Of a stretch of DNA of 64,000 nt, positions 33,836-46,539 are shown one piece after another. Each line of letters opens with the position of its first letter. Positions within the stretch are counted from its first letter, which is position 1. The position numbers were made by a program, and so were the translations under genes. The notes under the pieces are model-generated. The model ran no database searches. It saw nothing but the letters and a program-made list of their open reading frames with translations, and was not told the DNA's origin. Source of the DNA: Megascapheus bottae (taxonomy: Eukaryota; Chordata; Mammalia; Rodentia; Geomyidae); the NCBI GenBank assembly GCA_024803745.1, contig JANJXV010000194.1, positions 620,001 through 684,000 of the forward strand, in the 5' to 3' direction.

Positions 33836-34570
33836 TGGAGATTGGAGAGGATTTTCTAAAAAGAATATATAGAAATAGTAGTTCAAAATGTAGAAAGAAG
33901 TTCAATATTAACAGTCATGAGAAAAATTAAAATTACAATGAAATCTTTACTTTAAATATGTTAATATAAATATAGTTTTAAACAAAAAGATCCACATACA
34001 CACACACAAACACACACACACGCATACAAAAAAACAACTTTCAAAGTCTAACTATTACTGGGAAGGTAGTGAGAAGAAGTAGAACTTTGGAATAGTTCTG
34101 CAAGGAATATAAAACAATCAAAAATTGCGTGGAGAGTGCTAAAAAAGTACTAAATATAGAATTACATAGAAATATGGTCCAACACTTCTATTTCTAGATT
34201 TGTACCTAACGGAAGAGAAAGCAGAGACTAGAACAAATATGTGGAGAATCCATTCACAACTATTAATAATAATCAAAAGATAGAAATATGCAAAACAATG
34301 CATTGAAAAGGAAGAACATTTTACTACATTTTACAGATGAATCTTGATAACAGTATACTAAAAATACAGCAGTCATAAAGGAAGAGCTAGGGTATGTTTT
34401 CCCTTCCAGAGCTTCCAAGGATCAACAAACCCTTAGAGCCAAAAAGCAAGATGGTTCCAGAGACTGGAGTAGAGAGGAACAGGAGCTGAATGTTTAATGA
34501 TTATACATGGAAGATGAAAATTGCTCTAGATGGGTAGAATGAAGAGAGAACTGTACCCTAAACAATGGTT
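33836..34570. other. AT-rich intergenic DNA with a short (CA)n run
   Basis: A CA-rich run lies at about 33996-34028. Otherwise no gene or repeat recognised. Confidence 0.55.
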
Positions 34571-34574
34571 ATGT

Positions 34575-34870
34575 AGCCCCACAGGATGGGACACACCTAT
34601 ACTCCCTGATCTTGGGAAACTCAAGAAGGATTTCTAGCCAACCTGGATGCATGGAAAGATCTATCATAAAAACTAATGTGGAGGGGCTGGGAGGTTGGCA
34701 TAGTTGTAGAGTGCTTGTATGAAGATGAAGTTTCAATTCCGCAATACCACATACACAGAAAAAACCAGAAGTAGTGCTGTGGCTCAAGTAGAAGATCACT
34801 AGGCTTGAGGAAAGCTGAAGGACAGTGCTCAGACCGAGTTCCAGCCAAAGGGCTTGTTTAAAAAAAAAAA
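34575..34870 (+). mobile_element. 7SL-type fragment and IDL-Geo SINE
   Basis: A forward 7SL-like head remnant (34575-34680) is followed by a forward IDL-Geo (34685-34870; GTTGTAGAGTGCTTGTATGA, AGTAGTGCTGTGGCTCAAGT) with an A tail. Confidence 0.75.
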
Positions 34871-34877
34871 CCAGAAA

Positions 34878-35115
34878 GCTGAGCATGATGGGGTGGTGGC
34901 TCACTTCTATAATCCTAGCTACTCAGGAGGCTGAGATCTGAGGATCAAGGTTTAAAGCCATCCTGGCACAAAAAGACCTGAGACACTTATCTCCAATTTA
35001 CTTTTAGAAAATGGGAAGTGGGGCTTGGCTCCAGAGTAAGGTGGTAGCCTGGAGCTGAAGAGCTCAGGGATAGTGCCCAGGCTGAGTTCAAGATCTATGA
35101 ACCACAAAAAAATAT
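34878..35115 (+). mobile_element. 7SL-Geo SINE
   Basis: Forward dimer, one of the clearest: TGGTGGCTCACTTCTATAAT, CCTAGCTACTCAGGAGGCTG, then the linker and a Geo end (CAGGCTGAGTTCAAGATCTA). Confidence 0.88.
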
Positions 35116-35552
35116 AATATGGAAAAATTTGGATTCTGTGAATTTTATCAGGCATATAAATGTCTTTTTTGCTGTTGAAATAACAAATTGTTTCTAAACA
35201 TTTTAAAAGTTTTTACCTAGAAATGTACACTACAAATGGAAATAATAACAAACACAAAATATGCAAAAGATACAAATTATCACAATATGGGTATCCTGCT
35301 TCTGTATCTTTTCACTGACTCCTGTTCAAATGAGTCACATACTCTGAATAATTTCTCCCAGTTGATATATGCCACACATGTTGGCTTGTACTGAACTTCT
35401 TGGGAAATCAAAAGCAAACACTAAGCAAATGTGTGTTAGATTTTGCCAACAGTGATATTTCAAATATAAATCCCTACTCATTGCATTATTTAATATCAAT
35501 GCCAGAATCTAAATTACACTGTCAGAATCTTCAATCTTTTGAGAACCTTCAA
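35116..35552. other. AT-rich DNA bordering the right array block
   Basis: No gene recognised. L1 sequence starts abruptly at 35553 after GAACCTTCAAAA. Confidence 0.6.
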
Positions 35553-37692
35553 AAGGGTGTGTAAATATTTAGGATCGTTATGTCTGGAGGAAAGATCCCT
35601 TTAGTAGTATGTAGTAACTTTCTTTGTCTTTTCTTACTAATTTTAGTTTGAAGTCAATTGTATCTGATATGAGGATGGCAACTCCAGCCTGTTTATGGGG
35701 GCAGTTAGCTTGATAGAATTTATTCCAACCTCTCACTTTCAAAAGATGATGGTTTTTGGGTAAGATGTGTCTCTTGAAGACAGCAGAACGATGGCTCTTG
35801 TTTTTTGATCCAACTAGACAATCTATGCCGTTTAATTGGAGAGTTAAATCCATTGATATTGAGAGTTAGGATTGAGAGATATTTATTAGTTCCTACCATT
35901 TTTAAAAGCTTTTAGTAGGGCCTGTGTCTTGACAGTTCTTGTGGTCCTTAGATGGTATGCTGTTAGGTGCCATTTCTTTCCCTATAATTCATTTATTTTG
36001 GTTTTGTATGTATAGAGCATCGTTGAGAATTCTCTGTATTGTTGGTTTTGTTTCGACATATTGTTGCAGCTTTTCCCTGGAATGGAATGTTTTTATTGTT
36101 CCCTCAGTTATGAATGAGAGCTTTCCTGGCTACAGTATTCTTGGTTGGTAGTTATTTGATTTAAGGGCATGACATATATGCTTCCAGTCACTTCGTGCTA
36201 GCATGGTCTCTGCTGAGAAATCTGGGGTTATTCTGATTGGTTTGCCTTTGTAGGTTACTGATCCCTTTTCCCTGGCTGCCTTTAGGATCTTTTCTTTCGT
36301 TTCTATTGATCCAGTTCGGATCACAATGTGGCGGTGGGATGTTCTTTTCTGGTCAGGTCTGTTTGGGGTTCTAAAAGCTTCTCGTATGTGGATGGGCCTG
36401 CCCTTCTGGATATTTGGGAAGTTCTCTGAGATGATTCCCTGAAGTATATTTCCACTACCATTGACCTCTTTCTCCACGCCCTCCTCAATACCAACTAGCC
36501 TTAAATTAGGCTTCCTAATTGCATTTTGGACCTCTTGAAGCGCTCTCTCATATTTCCTAGATTTGGATTGACTCATTTTCTGTTCTTTCTCTATAATAAC
36601 TAAATTATCTTCAGCCCCGGAAATTCTCTCCTCTGCATTGTCTATCCTGCTATCAAAGCTATCTACTTTATTTTTCATCTCCCTTGCTTCTAATTACTCA
36701 TTTTTGATGCCTTGCATCTCCTGTTTTAGATCATGTATGGATTTCTTTATCTCCTTGATTTCCTTTTGAGTGGTTAGCTCAGTAGCTTTATTTTCTTTGG
36801 ACATTTGCTGTAGTTTGGTCACGTTTTTATTTGTGGATTCTATGAATTCATCCATCTTTCTTTGAAAAACCTTTATTATGGCCTCCTTTATGGCTTCTTC
36901 TTTTTCACTTATCACCTTGTTTTTGCTTTTCTCTTGTTCAGCTATGGCTTCCTCCATTATCTCTTTCTTCATATTTTCACATTTTCCATTAATGATGTTT
37001 ATCAATTGCATTTATGTAGCACTTGGAAGACTCTCCTATAGGTTTGCCAGTAACTGTTGTATTGTCTATTTGCATTTGGTGGGGGATGTTGTTTCTTGAT
37101 TTGACATTTTTCTTGAGTTTCTTGTTCTGCCCATTTGAAAATGGGAGCAAGATTACTACTAAATACGATTATAGTTTTTCAGATATAACCAACCTAGACC
37201 TCTGTAGCTGGCAGACATTAGATGTTCACAAGTTTTGAATGGTATTAACTCTTTCTTTTAGTGCACTTACGGACCAGACTAATACAACCACTGATAAGCG
37301 ATTTATACCCAAAACAAGAAGCTTCACAATCCAATCTCTATTGTCGTTAAGTCCCTCTGAGCCTAGAGAATAATTAACCACATACATATACAATATTGCT
37401 CAACAGCCATCAAGTGTAGATACGTGCAGTATAAGGGTTGAAAGATGAGCAGAGGTCCAGAGATAGAAAAAAAGAATGAGAGAGGTCAGGGGAGGTACAA
37501 AAGGATTAACGTAGGAGTGTTAGAATATTTTAGTAACGAAGAAAAGGTATAGCATAAGGATAACTGACCTAAGTTGGTAAGTAGGTAGCATATTTGAGTA
37601 CAAAGTTTGGAAAGTATTAGAATAAAACTTATATGTTGCTGCACGACTAGCTCTTAGCCCAACCAGTGGCCTCACAGTGGACCATGGGATGG
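35553..37692 (-). mobile_element. L1-2: 5' half of a LINE-1
   Basis: Starts in the middle of the ORF2 endonuclease (equivalent to about 282 in L1-0 and 42939 in L1-3). It runs through ORF1 (36130-37120) and the 5' UTR to the X1 junction. ORF1 is split by a TAA after MQGIKNE (about 36691-36693) that sister copies also carry. The C-terminal piece (36130-36678) is otherwise open to the natural end. The missing 3' part may be L1-1, 28.5 kb to the left. Confidence 0.93.
36130..37120 (-). pseudogene. L1 ORF1 with nonsense codon (L1-2)
   Basis: 36694-37011 is the N-terminal coiled coil. 36130-36678 (182 residues) is the RRM and C-terminal domain with RKPNLRLVGIEEG, HRHIVIRTGSIETKEKILKA and ITPDFSAETM. 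The two are in one frame except for CAA to TAA just after IKNE. Family ORF1p would be a single chain of about 340-370 residues. Confidence 0.88.
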
Positions 37693-39060
37693 ATCTGTTT
37701 TTCTTGTCTACGTTGAGGGAAAGGGGTATTTCACAAGATGCAGAAGCGAAGATTTCAGAAGCAAATGCTGTGAGTGAATTAGCTCGTAAAAAGCATTTTT
37801 ATTTTCTTTTATCTTTCTGCCAGTCTTGGGGCTTGAATTCAGGGCCTGAGAACTGTCCTCGGGTTTTCTCAAGTCTAGCCCTCTGCCACTTGAGCCACAG
37901 TGCCACATCTAGATTTTCTATCTATGTGATACTGAGCAATCAAACCCAGATCTTCATGGATGCTAGGCAAGCACTCTACCACTATGTCAAAATCTCAACC
38001 CTGACATAGTAATTATAAAGTCATCATCATCATCATCATATCCAAATATCCTTTCTCCTACAAAAAATGAACACTTAACTGTGTCTAATGCTTTTTTTTA
38101 AATTTCACTAATTCTTCTGTGTTTTTCCCTCTTGCATTTTTTACACATGACAGCAAAGCTAATCATCAGGAAAAAATTGATTAGGATACAGAAACCTAAT
38201 AATATCCTAGTAGATTGACGTCAAAAATATGGGCAAGATGCCCTGTGTGTTTGACCTAGTGGTAGAGTCATTGGCTACCAAGCAGTAAGCCTCAGGTTTG
38301 ATTCCTCATTACCACATACATAGAAAACGCTGCAAGTTGTGCTGTGGCTCGGTGGGACAGCTAAAGCCTAAAGAAAGCCCAAGAACAATGTTCACACTCT
38401 GAGGTCAAGTCCCAAGACTAGCAAAAACAAAAAAAATTCGACAAGGGGCAAAATGCAGGCAGAGAAGGCACTGTGAAGCAAATGTTTTGTAAAGGATGAG
38501 GGCAATGTTGACCCTTAAGATTGGATCTTACCTAAGAAAGGCTCCTTGAGTCTGAGACCAGACTGGTAGTTGGGCCTAGTGGAAGACATAGGGATTGGAC
38601 AAATAAGGTGTGCTGTATACTACATCCACATGTATATTGTGAGATTGGAGAAGAGATTCAGCCTCCAGTATGTCTTTGGTGAGGTCTTTTGTGAGCAAGG
38701 ATCTTTGGTCATTGGGCCCTGAAAGGTGACCCTGCCTCCCTCACAATGGAACAGAATATGGAACCCTGGTAACCAAGCCACTGTAACTAACAACCAGCTC
38801 AAGCCAGCTCACTTGGCCTGTGGCTCAGGAGGAAGAAAGTTGTTGCTGTGCTGTTGCCAAAGGTCAGGAAACTCGACTCTCAGGCATGGAAGTTTGGATG
38901 TCTTACTCGAAGATGTACATGCTAGATCATTGCCAAGCCACAAATCCAGTATAACAGAACTTTCTCTAAGAAGAAGGCCAGGAAAATCCAGGGCAACCAG
39001 ATGAGGTAAATTTCTAAGAAGAAATGTATTTGACCCCATCATCTTCTCCACACACTACAA
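37693..39060. repeat. Spacer X1 (alpha type)
   Basis: Same segment as X0. From about 38270 rightward it is nearly identical to X4 (55123-56503), sharing details such as CCAAGCAGTAAGCCTCAGGT. The left part differs from X4 at several positions. It carries the usual two SINEs (about 37815-38002 minus, 38237-38432 plus). Confidence 0.9.
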
Positions 39061-39509
39061 TTTTCTATTTTTTATTTTTTATTGTAATTAGTAAAAGGGT
39101 TAGATGATATTTGCCAGATAGAAGGTGCATTAATTCACATACATTGATACCTTTTCACATGTCTTGATACCCATTTCTCTCCAACCCCACACCCCCCACC
39201 CGTCTTGGTTTTCCCCCCTTCCCTATCAAATTTCAGATATCCAAGTACAACTAAATTCAATATATAAGATAAAGTGAGATACTATACCAATATGGGATAA
39301 CCAAGGGACAGCAAACGAGATGAGACACAACATAGTACATTAAGGACAACAATCATTCATTATATGGCTTTTGTTTCAATATCCTGGAGTTCCTGTCAAT
39401 TAGCTTCACATTATATGGCCTTATATATGGCCTTTTGCTCTATTGCCAATCTCTGCTAGTAGAGCCCAAGGTTTCTACTGATTATGACGAATGAGGGAAA
39501 CCACTGAGT

Positions 39510-42500
39510 CTAAGTTCTTTGAGTCTGGCTTACTTCACTTAATATGATTTGTTCTGAGTCTTTCCATTTCCTAACAAATGGGGCGATGACATTCTTTCTG
39601 ACAGCAGCATAGAATTCCATTGTGTACAAATACCACAACTTGTTGATCCACTCATCAACTGAGGGACATCTGGGTTCGTTCCATATCTTTGCCATGTTGA
39701 ATAGTGCTGCAATGAACATTGTTGTGCTAGTGGGTTTAGTATGCCCTTGTTTCTGGATTGTTGGGTAAATGCCAAGTAGTGGAATTGCTGGGTCATAGGG
39801 AGTTCTATGTTTAGCCTTTTGAGGCACTGCCACCCTGCTTTCCATAGTGGTTGAACGAGTTTGCACTCCCACCAACAGTGTAGTAGTGGTCCCTCCTGGC
39901 CACATCCCCTCCAGCATCTGTTGTCATTCATTTTCCTGATCCTGGCCATTCTAACTGGAGTGAGGTGGAATCTTAGAGTTGTTTTGATTTGCATTTCTTT
40001 TCTGACCAGAGATGTTGAGCATTTCTTCATGTGTCTATAGGCCATTTTTGTTTCTTCTTCAGAGAAGACTCTCTTTAAGACTTTGGCCCATTTTTGATGG
40101 GATGGGTGTTACTATGGAGGTTAGTTTTTGAGTGATTCAATTTTTTGAGTTGTTGATATATTTTAGATATGAGGCCTTTGTCCGTTGTTTGATTGGTGAA
40201 GATCTTCTCCCACTCTGTAGGCTTCCTGATTAGTTTACTAGCTATATCCGTTGCCATACAAAAGCTCTGCAGTTTAATGCAGTCCCACTTATCCAGCATT
40301 TCTCTGATTTGTTGTGATTCTTGGTCCTTATTAAGAAAGTTTCGACCTGTGCCAAGGAGGCCTAGTGTATCTCCTAGTCCTTCCCCTAAACTTTTCAGTG
40401 TGACAGCTTTTACCTCCACGTCTTTGATCCATTTGGAGTTAATTCTAGTGCAAGGTGACAAAGAAGGATCCAACTTTAGTTTTCTGCAGATGTTTAACCA
40501 GTTCTGCCAGCACAACTTGTTGAAGAGGCTATCATTCTTCGATTCTATTTTTTTGGCTCCCTTGTCAAAGATTAGGTGGCCATAGGTCTGTGGTTTAATA
40601 TCTGGGTCCGCAGTTCTACCCCATTGGACTTCAGGCTTGTTCTTGTGCCAGTACCAAGCTGTTTTGAGAATTATAGCTCTGTAATAGAGTCTTACGTTTG
40701 GAATTGAAATTCCTCCAGCGCTGTTCTTTCTGCTAAGAAGTGTTTTTGCTATACGGGATCGTTTATTATTCCATATGAAATTTTGAATTGCCTCTTCTAT
40801 GTCTTTAAAGAATGACATTGGGATGTTGATTGGTATTACACTGAATTTGTAAATAGCCCTTGGCAAGATTGTCATTTTCACAATGTTGATTCTTCCAATC
40901 CAGGAGCATGAGAGGTTTTTCCATTTCCTTAGTTCTGCTTTAATTTCCTTTTTTAGGGTTTGAAAGTTTTCATCTAAACGGTCCTTTACATTCTTAGTTA
41001 ATCTAATTGCTAGGTACTTTATTTTTTTAAGGTTATTGTGAAAGGATTTTCTTTCCTGATTATTGCCTCGTTCCTCTCAGTGTTGGCGTAAAGTAAGGCA
41101 GTTGATTTGTGAGGGTTGATTTTATGGCCTGCTACCCTTCCAAAGCTTTGAATCAGCTCAAGGAGCTTGGGAGTAGAGTCTATAGGATTCTTTAAATACA
41201 GAATCATGTCATCTGCAAAGAGGGATAGTTTTATTTCCTCTTTCCCTACTTGGATCCCCTTTATGCTTGCTTCTTCCCTTATTGCACTGCCTAGGAATTC
41301 TAGTACTATGTTAAATAGGAGTGGAGAGAGTGGGCATCCTTGTCTTGTTCCTGATTTTAGAGGGAATGTCTTTAGATTTTCACCATTAAGTATAATACTA
41401 GCAGTGGGTTTCTCATACACAGCCTTTATTACATTGAGAAATGTTCCATGAATTCCTAGTTTCTCCACATCTTTTACCATAAAGGGGTTTTGGATCTTGT
41501 CAAATGCCTTTTCCGCATCTATTGAGAAAATCATGTGATTTTTGTCCTTGCTCCTGTTGATGTGTTTAATTATATTAATTGATTTGTGTATGTTGAACCA
41601 GCTTTGCCTCCCTGTGATGAATCAAGTTTGGTCATAGTGTATAATTTTTTTGATGAGTTGTTGTAGACGGTTGGCCAGTATTTTGTTGAGAAGTTGTGAA
41701 TTGATGTTCATCAAAGAAATGGGTCTATAGATCTCTTTCTTTGATGAATCTCTGTCTGGTTTGGGGATGAGGGGTATACTGGCTTCAAATAATGAGTTTG
41801 GTAAAGAACCTTCATTTTCAATTTCGTTGAAGAGCTTGAGGAGTATTGGTGTGAGCTCTGCTTTGAAGACCTTACAGAATTCAGCTGTGAATCCATCTGG
41901 CCCTGGGCTCTTTTTAAGTGGAAGTTGTCTAATTTCCGTTTCTATTTCAGAGCTTGAAATAGGCCTGTTGAGTTGGGTTAGCTCTTCTTGGTTCAGTGTG
42001 GGTATGTCAATATTCTCTAGGAATTCATCCATTTCTTCTAGATTCTCAAATTTGTTGGTGTAAAGGTTTGAGAAGTATTCCCTCATGATATTCTGGATCT
42101 TGGTAATTTCTGTCATGATATTACCATTTTCATCTGCGATTTTGTTTATTTCGATATGCTCTCTTTTTTTTGGTAAGATTTGCTAAGGGCTTGTCAATTT
42201 TGTTAATTCTTTCAAGAACCAACTCCTTGTTTTTTGATTCTTTCTATAGTTTTTTTATTCCAATTCTGCTTTGATTTTAATAATTTGCTTTCTCCTAATG
42301 GGTTTAGGGTTGGTTTGTTGCTGTTTTTCCAGAAGGTTAAGGTGAGACATTAACTAGTTGGTTTGCCATTTTTCCAACTTGCTGTTGTAGGCACTCAGCG
42401 CTATAAATTTTCCTCTGAGTACTGCCTTTTTTGTATCCCTAAGGAGTTGATATTTGTGTGCTCCTTATTGTTAAATTTCATAATCAGTTGGAAATCTCTT

Positions 42501-43290
42501 CTGATCTCTTCGAATACCCATTGTTTTGGATTCAACAATGTGTTGTTCAGTCTCCATGAGTTACATGGTATTCGTTGGTGGAGATGTGTGTTCAGCTCCA
42601 ATTTGATGTCTTTATGGTCTGAGAGTGTGCATGGAATAATTTCAGTGTTTCTGAATCTGTCCAGGTTTGTTTTATGGCCTAAGATGTGGTCTATTTTGGA
42701 AAATGTTCCATGTGCTGCTGAGAAAAACGTATATTGTGTTTTTACTGGGTGGAATATTCTGCAGATGTCTGTTAGATCTAGTTGGTCAATATAGTTGTTC
42801 AGTTCTAAGATTTCTCTGTTGAGTTTTTGCCTTGTTGATCTGTCCATAGGTGAGAGTGGTGTGTTAAACTCACCAACAATCACTGTATTTCGATCTATGT
42901 ATGGTTTCAGTGTAAGTGAAGTTTGGAGCTCCGGGACTGGGTGTGTAAATATTTAGGATCGTTATATCTTCCTGGAGGAAAGATCCCTTTAGTAGTATGT
43001 AGTAACCTTCTTTATCTTTTCTTACTAATTTTAGTTTGAAGTCTATTGTATCTGATATGAGGATGGCAACTCCAGCCTGTTTATGGGGGCAGTTAGCTTG
43101 ATAGAGTTTATTCCAAACTCTCACTTTCAAAAGTTGATGGTTTTTGGATAAGATGTGTCTCTTGAAGACAGCAGAACGATGGCTCTTGCTTTTTGATCCA
43201 ACTAGACAGCCTATGCCGTTTAATTGGAGAGTTAATTCCATTGATATTGAGAGTTAGGATTGTGAGATATTTATTAGTTCCTACCATTTT
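39510..43290 (-). pseudogene. L1 ORF2, multiply frameshifted (L1-3)
   Basis: Pieces from N to C terminus are: endonuclease 42870-43241 and 42401-42883 (with GEFNTPLSP, FSKIDHILGHK, LSDHKDIKLEL); RT fingers 41622-42116 ([15 protein letters not shown]); RT palm 41019-41534 ([26 protein letters not shown]); thumb and beyond 40075-40881; and the C-terminal Cys-rich domain in 39539-40045 ([19 protein letters not shown]). A 1-bp loss at about 39799 separates the last frames and is shared with L1-6. Confidence 0.92.
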
Positions 43291-43586
43291 TAAAAGCTTT
43301 TAGTAGGGCCTGTGTCTTGACAGTTCTTGTGGTCCTTAGATGGTATGCTGTTTAGGTGCCATTTCTTTCCCTATAATTCATTTATTTTGGTTTTCTATGT
43401 ATAGAGCATCTTTGAGAATTCTCTGTAGTGTTGGTTTTGTTTTGACATATTGTTGCAGCTTTTCCCTGGAATGGAATGTTTTTATTGTTCCCTCAGTTAT
43501 GAATGAGAGCTTTCCTGGCTACAGTATTCTTGGTTGGTAGTTATTTGATTTAAGGGCATGACATATATGCTTCCAGTCACTTCGTA

Positions 43587-44490
43587 CTAGCATGGTCTCT
43601 GCGGAGAACCCTGGGTTATTCTGATTGGTTTGCCTTTATAGGTTACTGATCCCTTTTCCCTGGCTGCCTTTAGGATCTTTTCTTTCATTTCTATTGATCC
43701 AGTTCGGATCACAATGTGGCGGTGGGATGTTCTTTTCTGGCCAGGTCTGTTTGGGGTTCTAAAAGCTTCTCGTATCTGGATGGGCCTGCCCTTCTGGATA
43801 TTTGGGACGTTCTCTGAGATGATTCCCTGAAGTATATTTCCACTACCATTGACCTCATTCTCCACGCCCTCCTCAATACCAACTAGTCTTAAATTAGGCT
43901 TCCTAATTGCATTTTGGACCTCTTGAAGCGCTCTCTCATATTTCCTAGATTTGGATTGACTCATTTTCTGTTCTTTCTCAATAATAACTAAATAATCTTC
44001 AGCCCCGGAAATTCTCTCCTCTGCCTTGTCTATCCTGCTATCAAAGCTATCTACTTTATTTTTAATCTCCCTTGCTTCTCATTACTCATTTTTGATGCCT
44101 TGCATCTCCTGTTTTAGATCATGTATGGATTTCTTTATCTCCCTGATTTCCTTTTGAGTGGTTAGCTCAGTAGCTTTATTTTCTTTGGACATTTGCTGGA
44201 GTTTGGTCACGTTTTTATTTGTGGATTCATCCATCTTTCTTTGAAAAACCTTTATTATGACCTCCTTTATGGCTTCTTCTTTTTCACTTATCTCCTTGTT
44301 TATGCTTTCCTCTTGTTCAGCTATGGCTTCCTCCATTATCTCTTTCTTTATATTTTCACATTTTTCATTAATGATGTTTATCAATTGCATTTGTGTAGCA
44401 CTTGGAAGACTCTCCTCTCGGTTTGCCAGTGACTGTTCCATTGTCTATTTACATTGGGTGGGGGATGTTGTTTCTTGATTTGACATTTTT
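43587..44490 (-). pseudogene. L1 ORF1, nonsense and frameshift (L1-3)
   Basis: 44082-44441 is the coiled coil, shortened by a 12-bp deletion relative to L1-2 (FIEST region). It ends at the shared TAA after IKNE. 43587-43964 is the RRM part, which ends out of frame (RITQGSPQRPC). The same translated pieces occur in L1-4 and L1-6 (one residue differs in L1-6). Confidence 0.88.
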
Positions 44491-45072
44491 CTTGAGTTTC
44501 TTGTTCTGCCCATTTGAAAATGGGAACAAGATTACTACTAAATACGATTATAGTTCTTCAGATATAACCAACCTAGACCTCTGTAGCTGGCAGACACTAG
44601 ATGTTCACAAGTTTTTATTGGTATTATCACTCTTTCTTTTTGTGCACATACAGACCAGTCTAATACCTCCAATGATAAGCGATTTATACCCAAAACAATA
44701 AGCCTCTCAATCCAGTCTCTATTGTCTTTAAGTCCCTCTGAGCCTAGAGAATAATTAACCACCTACATATACAATATTGCTCAAGAGCCATCAAGTGTAG
44801 ATCCGTGCAGTATAAGGGTTGAAAGACGAGCAGAGATCCAGAGATAGAAAAAAAGAATGAGAGAGGTCAGGCGAGGTGCAAGAGGATTAACGTAGGAGTG
44901 TAAGAATATTGTAGTAATGAAGAAAAGGTATAGCATAAGGATAACTGACCTAAGTTGGTAAGTAGGTAGCATACTTGAGAACAAAGTTTGGAAAGTTTTA
45001 GAATAAACTTATGTGTTGCTGCATGACTAGCTCTTAGCCCAACCAGTGGCCTCACAGTGGACCATGGGATGG

Positions 45073-46442
45073 ATCTGTTTTTCTTGTCTACGTTGAGGGA
45101 AAGGGGTATTTCACAAGATGCAGAAGCGAAGATTTCAGAAGCAAATGCTGTGAGTGAATTAGCTCGTAAAAAGCATTTTTATTTTCTGTTATCTTTCTTC
45201 CAGTCTTGGGGCTTGAATTCAGGGCCTGAGCACTGTCCTCGGGTTTTCTCAAGTCTAGCCCTCTGCCACTTGAGCCACAGTGCCACATCTAGATTTTCTA
45301 TCTATGTGATACTGAGCAATCAAACCCAGATCTTCATGGATGCTAGGCAAGCACTCTACCACTATGCCAAACTCTCAACCCTGACATAGTAATTATAAAG
45401 TCATCATCATCATCTTCATATCAAAATATCCTTTCTCCTACAAAGAATGATTACTCATCTATGTGTGTAATGCTTTTTTTTTAAATTTTACTAATTCTTC
45501 TGAATTTTCCCTCTTGCATTTTTTACACATGACAGCAAAACTAATTATCAGGAAAAAAATGATGAGGATACAGGAACCTAATAATATCCTAGTAGACTGA
45601 TGTCAACAATATTTGCAATATGAACTGTGTGTTTGACATAGTGGTAGAGTGCTTGGCTACCACTCAAAAAGACTCAGGTTTGATTCCTCATTACCACATA
45701 CATAGAAAACGCTGCAAGTGGTGCTGTGGCTCGGTGGGACAGCTAAAGCCTAAAGAAAGCCCAAGAACAATATTCACACTCTGAGGTCAAGTCCCAAGAC
45801 GAGCAAAAACAAAAAAAAATCGACAAGGGGCAAAATGCAGGCAGAGAAGGCACTGTGAAACAAATGTTTTTTAAAGGATGAGGGCAATATTGACATTTAA
45901 GTTTGATCTTACCTAAGAAAGGCTCCTTGAGCCTGAGACCAGACTGGTAGTTGGGCCTAGTGGAAGACATTGGGTTTGGACAAATAAGGTGTCCTGTATA
46001 CTACATCCACATGTATATTGTGAGATTGAAGGAGAGATTCAGCCTCCAGTATGTCTTTGGTGAGGTCTTTTGTGAGCAAGGATCTTTGGTCATTGGGCCC
46101 TGAAAGGTGACCCTGCCTCCCTCACAATGGAACAGAATATGGAACCCTGGTAACCAAGCCACTGTAACTAACAACCAGCTCAAGCCAGCTCACTTGGCCT
46201 GTGGCTCAGGAGGAAGAAAGATGTTGCTGTGCTGTTGCCCAAGGTCAGGAAGCTCGAGTCTCAGGCATGGAAGTTTTGGATGTCTTACTCGAAGATGTAC
46301 ATGCTAGATCACTGCCAAGCCACAAATCCAGTATAACAGAACTTTCTCTAAGAAGAAGGCCAGGAAAATCCAGGGCAACCAGATGAGGTAAATTTCTAAG
46401 AAGAAATGTATTTGACCCCATCCTCCTCCCCACACACTACAA
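45073..46442. repeat. Spacer X2 (beta type)
   Basis: Same element, beta variant: identical by eye to X3 and X5 in the translated segments checked, but distinct from the alpha type (for example TGTTGCCCAAGG against TGTTGCCAAAGG). Contains the two SINEs (about 45195-45382 minus, 45618-45817 plus). Confidence 0.9.
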
Positions 46443-46539
46443 CTTTCTTTTTTTCTCATTTTTTTATTGTAATTAGTAAAAGGGTTAGATGATATTTGGC
46501 AGATAGAAGGTGCATTAATTCACATACATTGATACCCTT

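Larger units (their letters stand above)
39061..45072 (-). mobile_element. L1-3: full-length but dead LINE-1
   Basis: About 6.0 kb with 3' UTR (39061-39509), ORF2 (39510-43290), ORF1 (about 43555-44490) and 5' UTR to 45072. ORF2 is in at least six pieces, and ORF1 has the shared TAA. L1-6 (56504-62517) is a near-identical copy 17,444-17,445 bp away with the same lesions. Confidence 0.95.
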
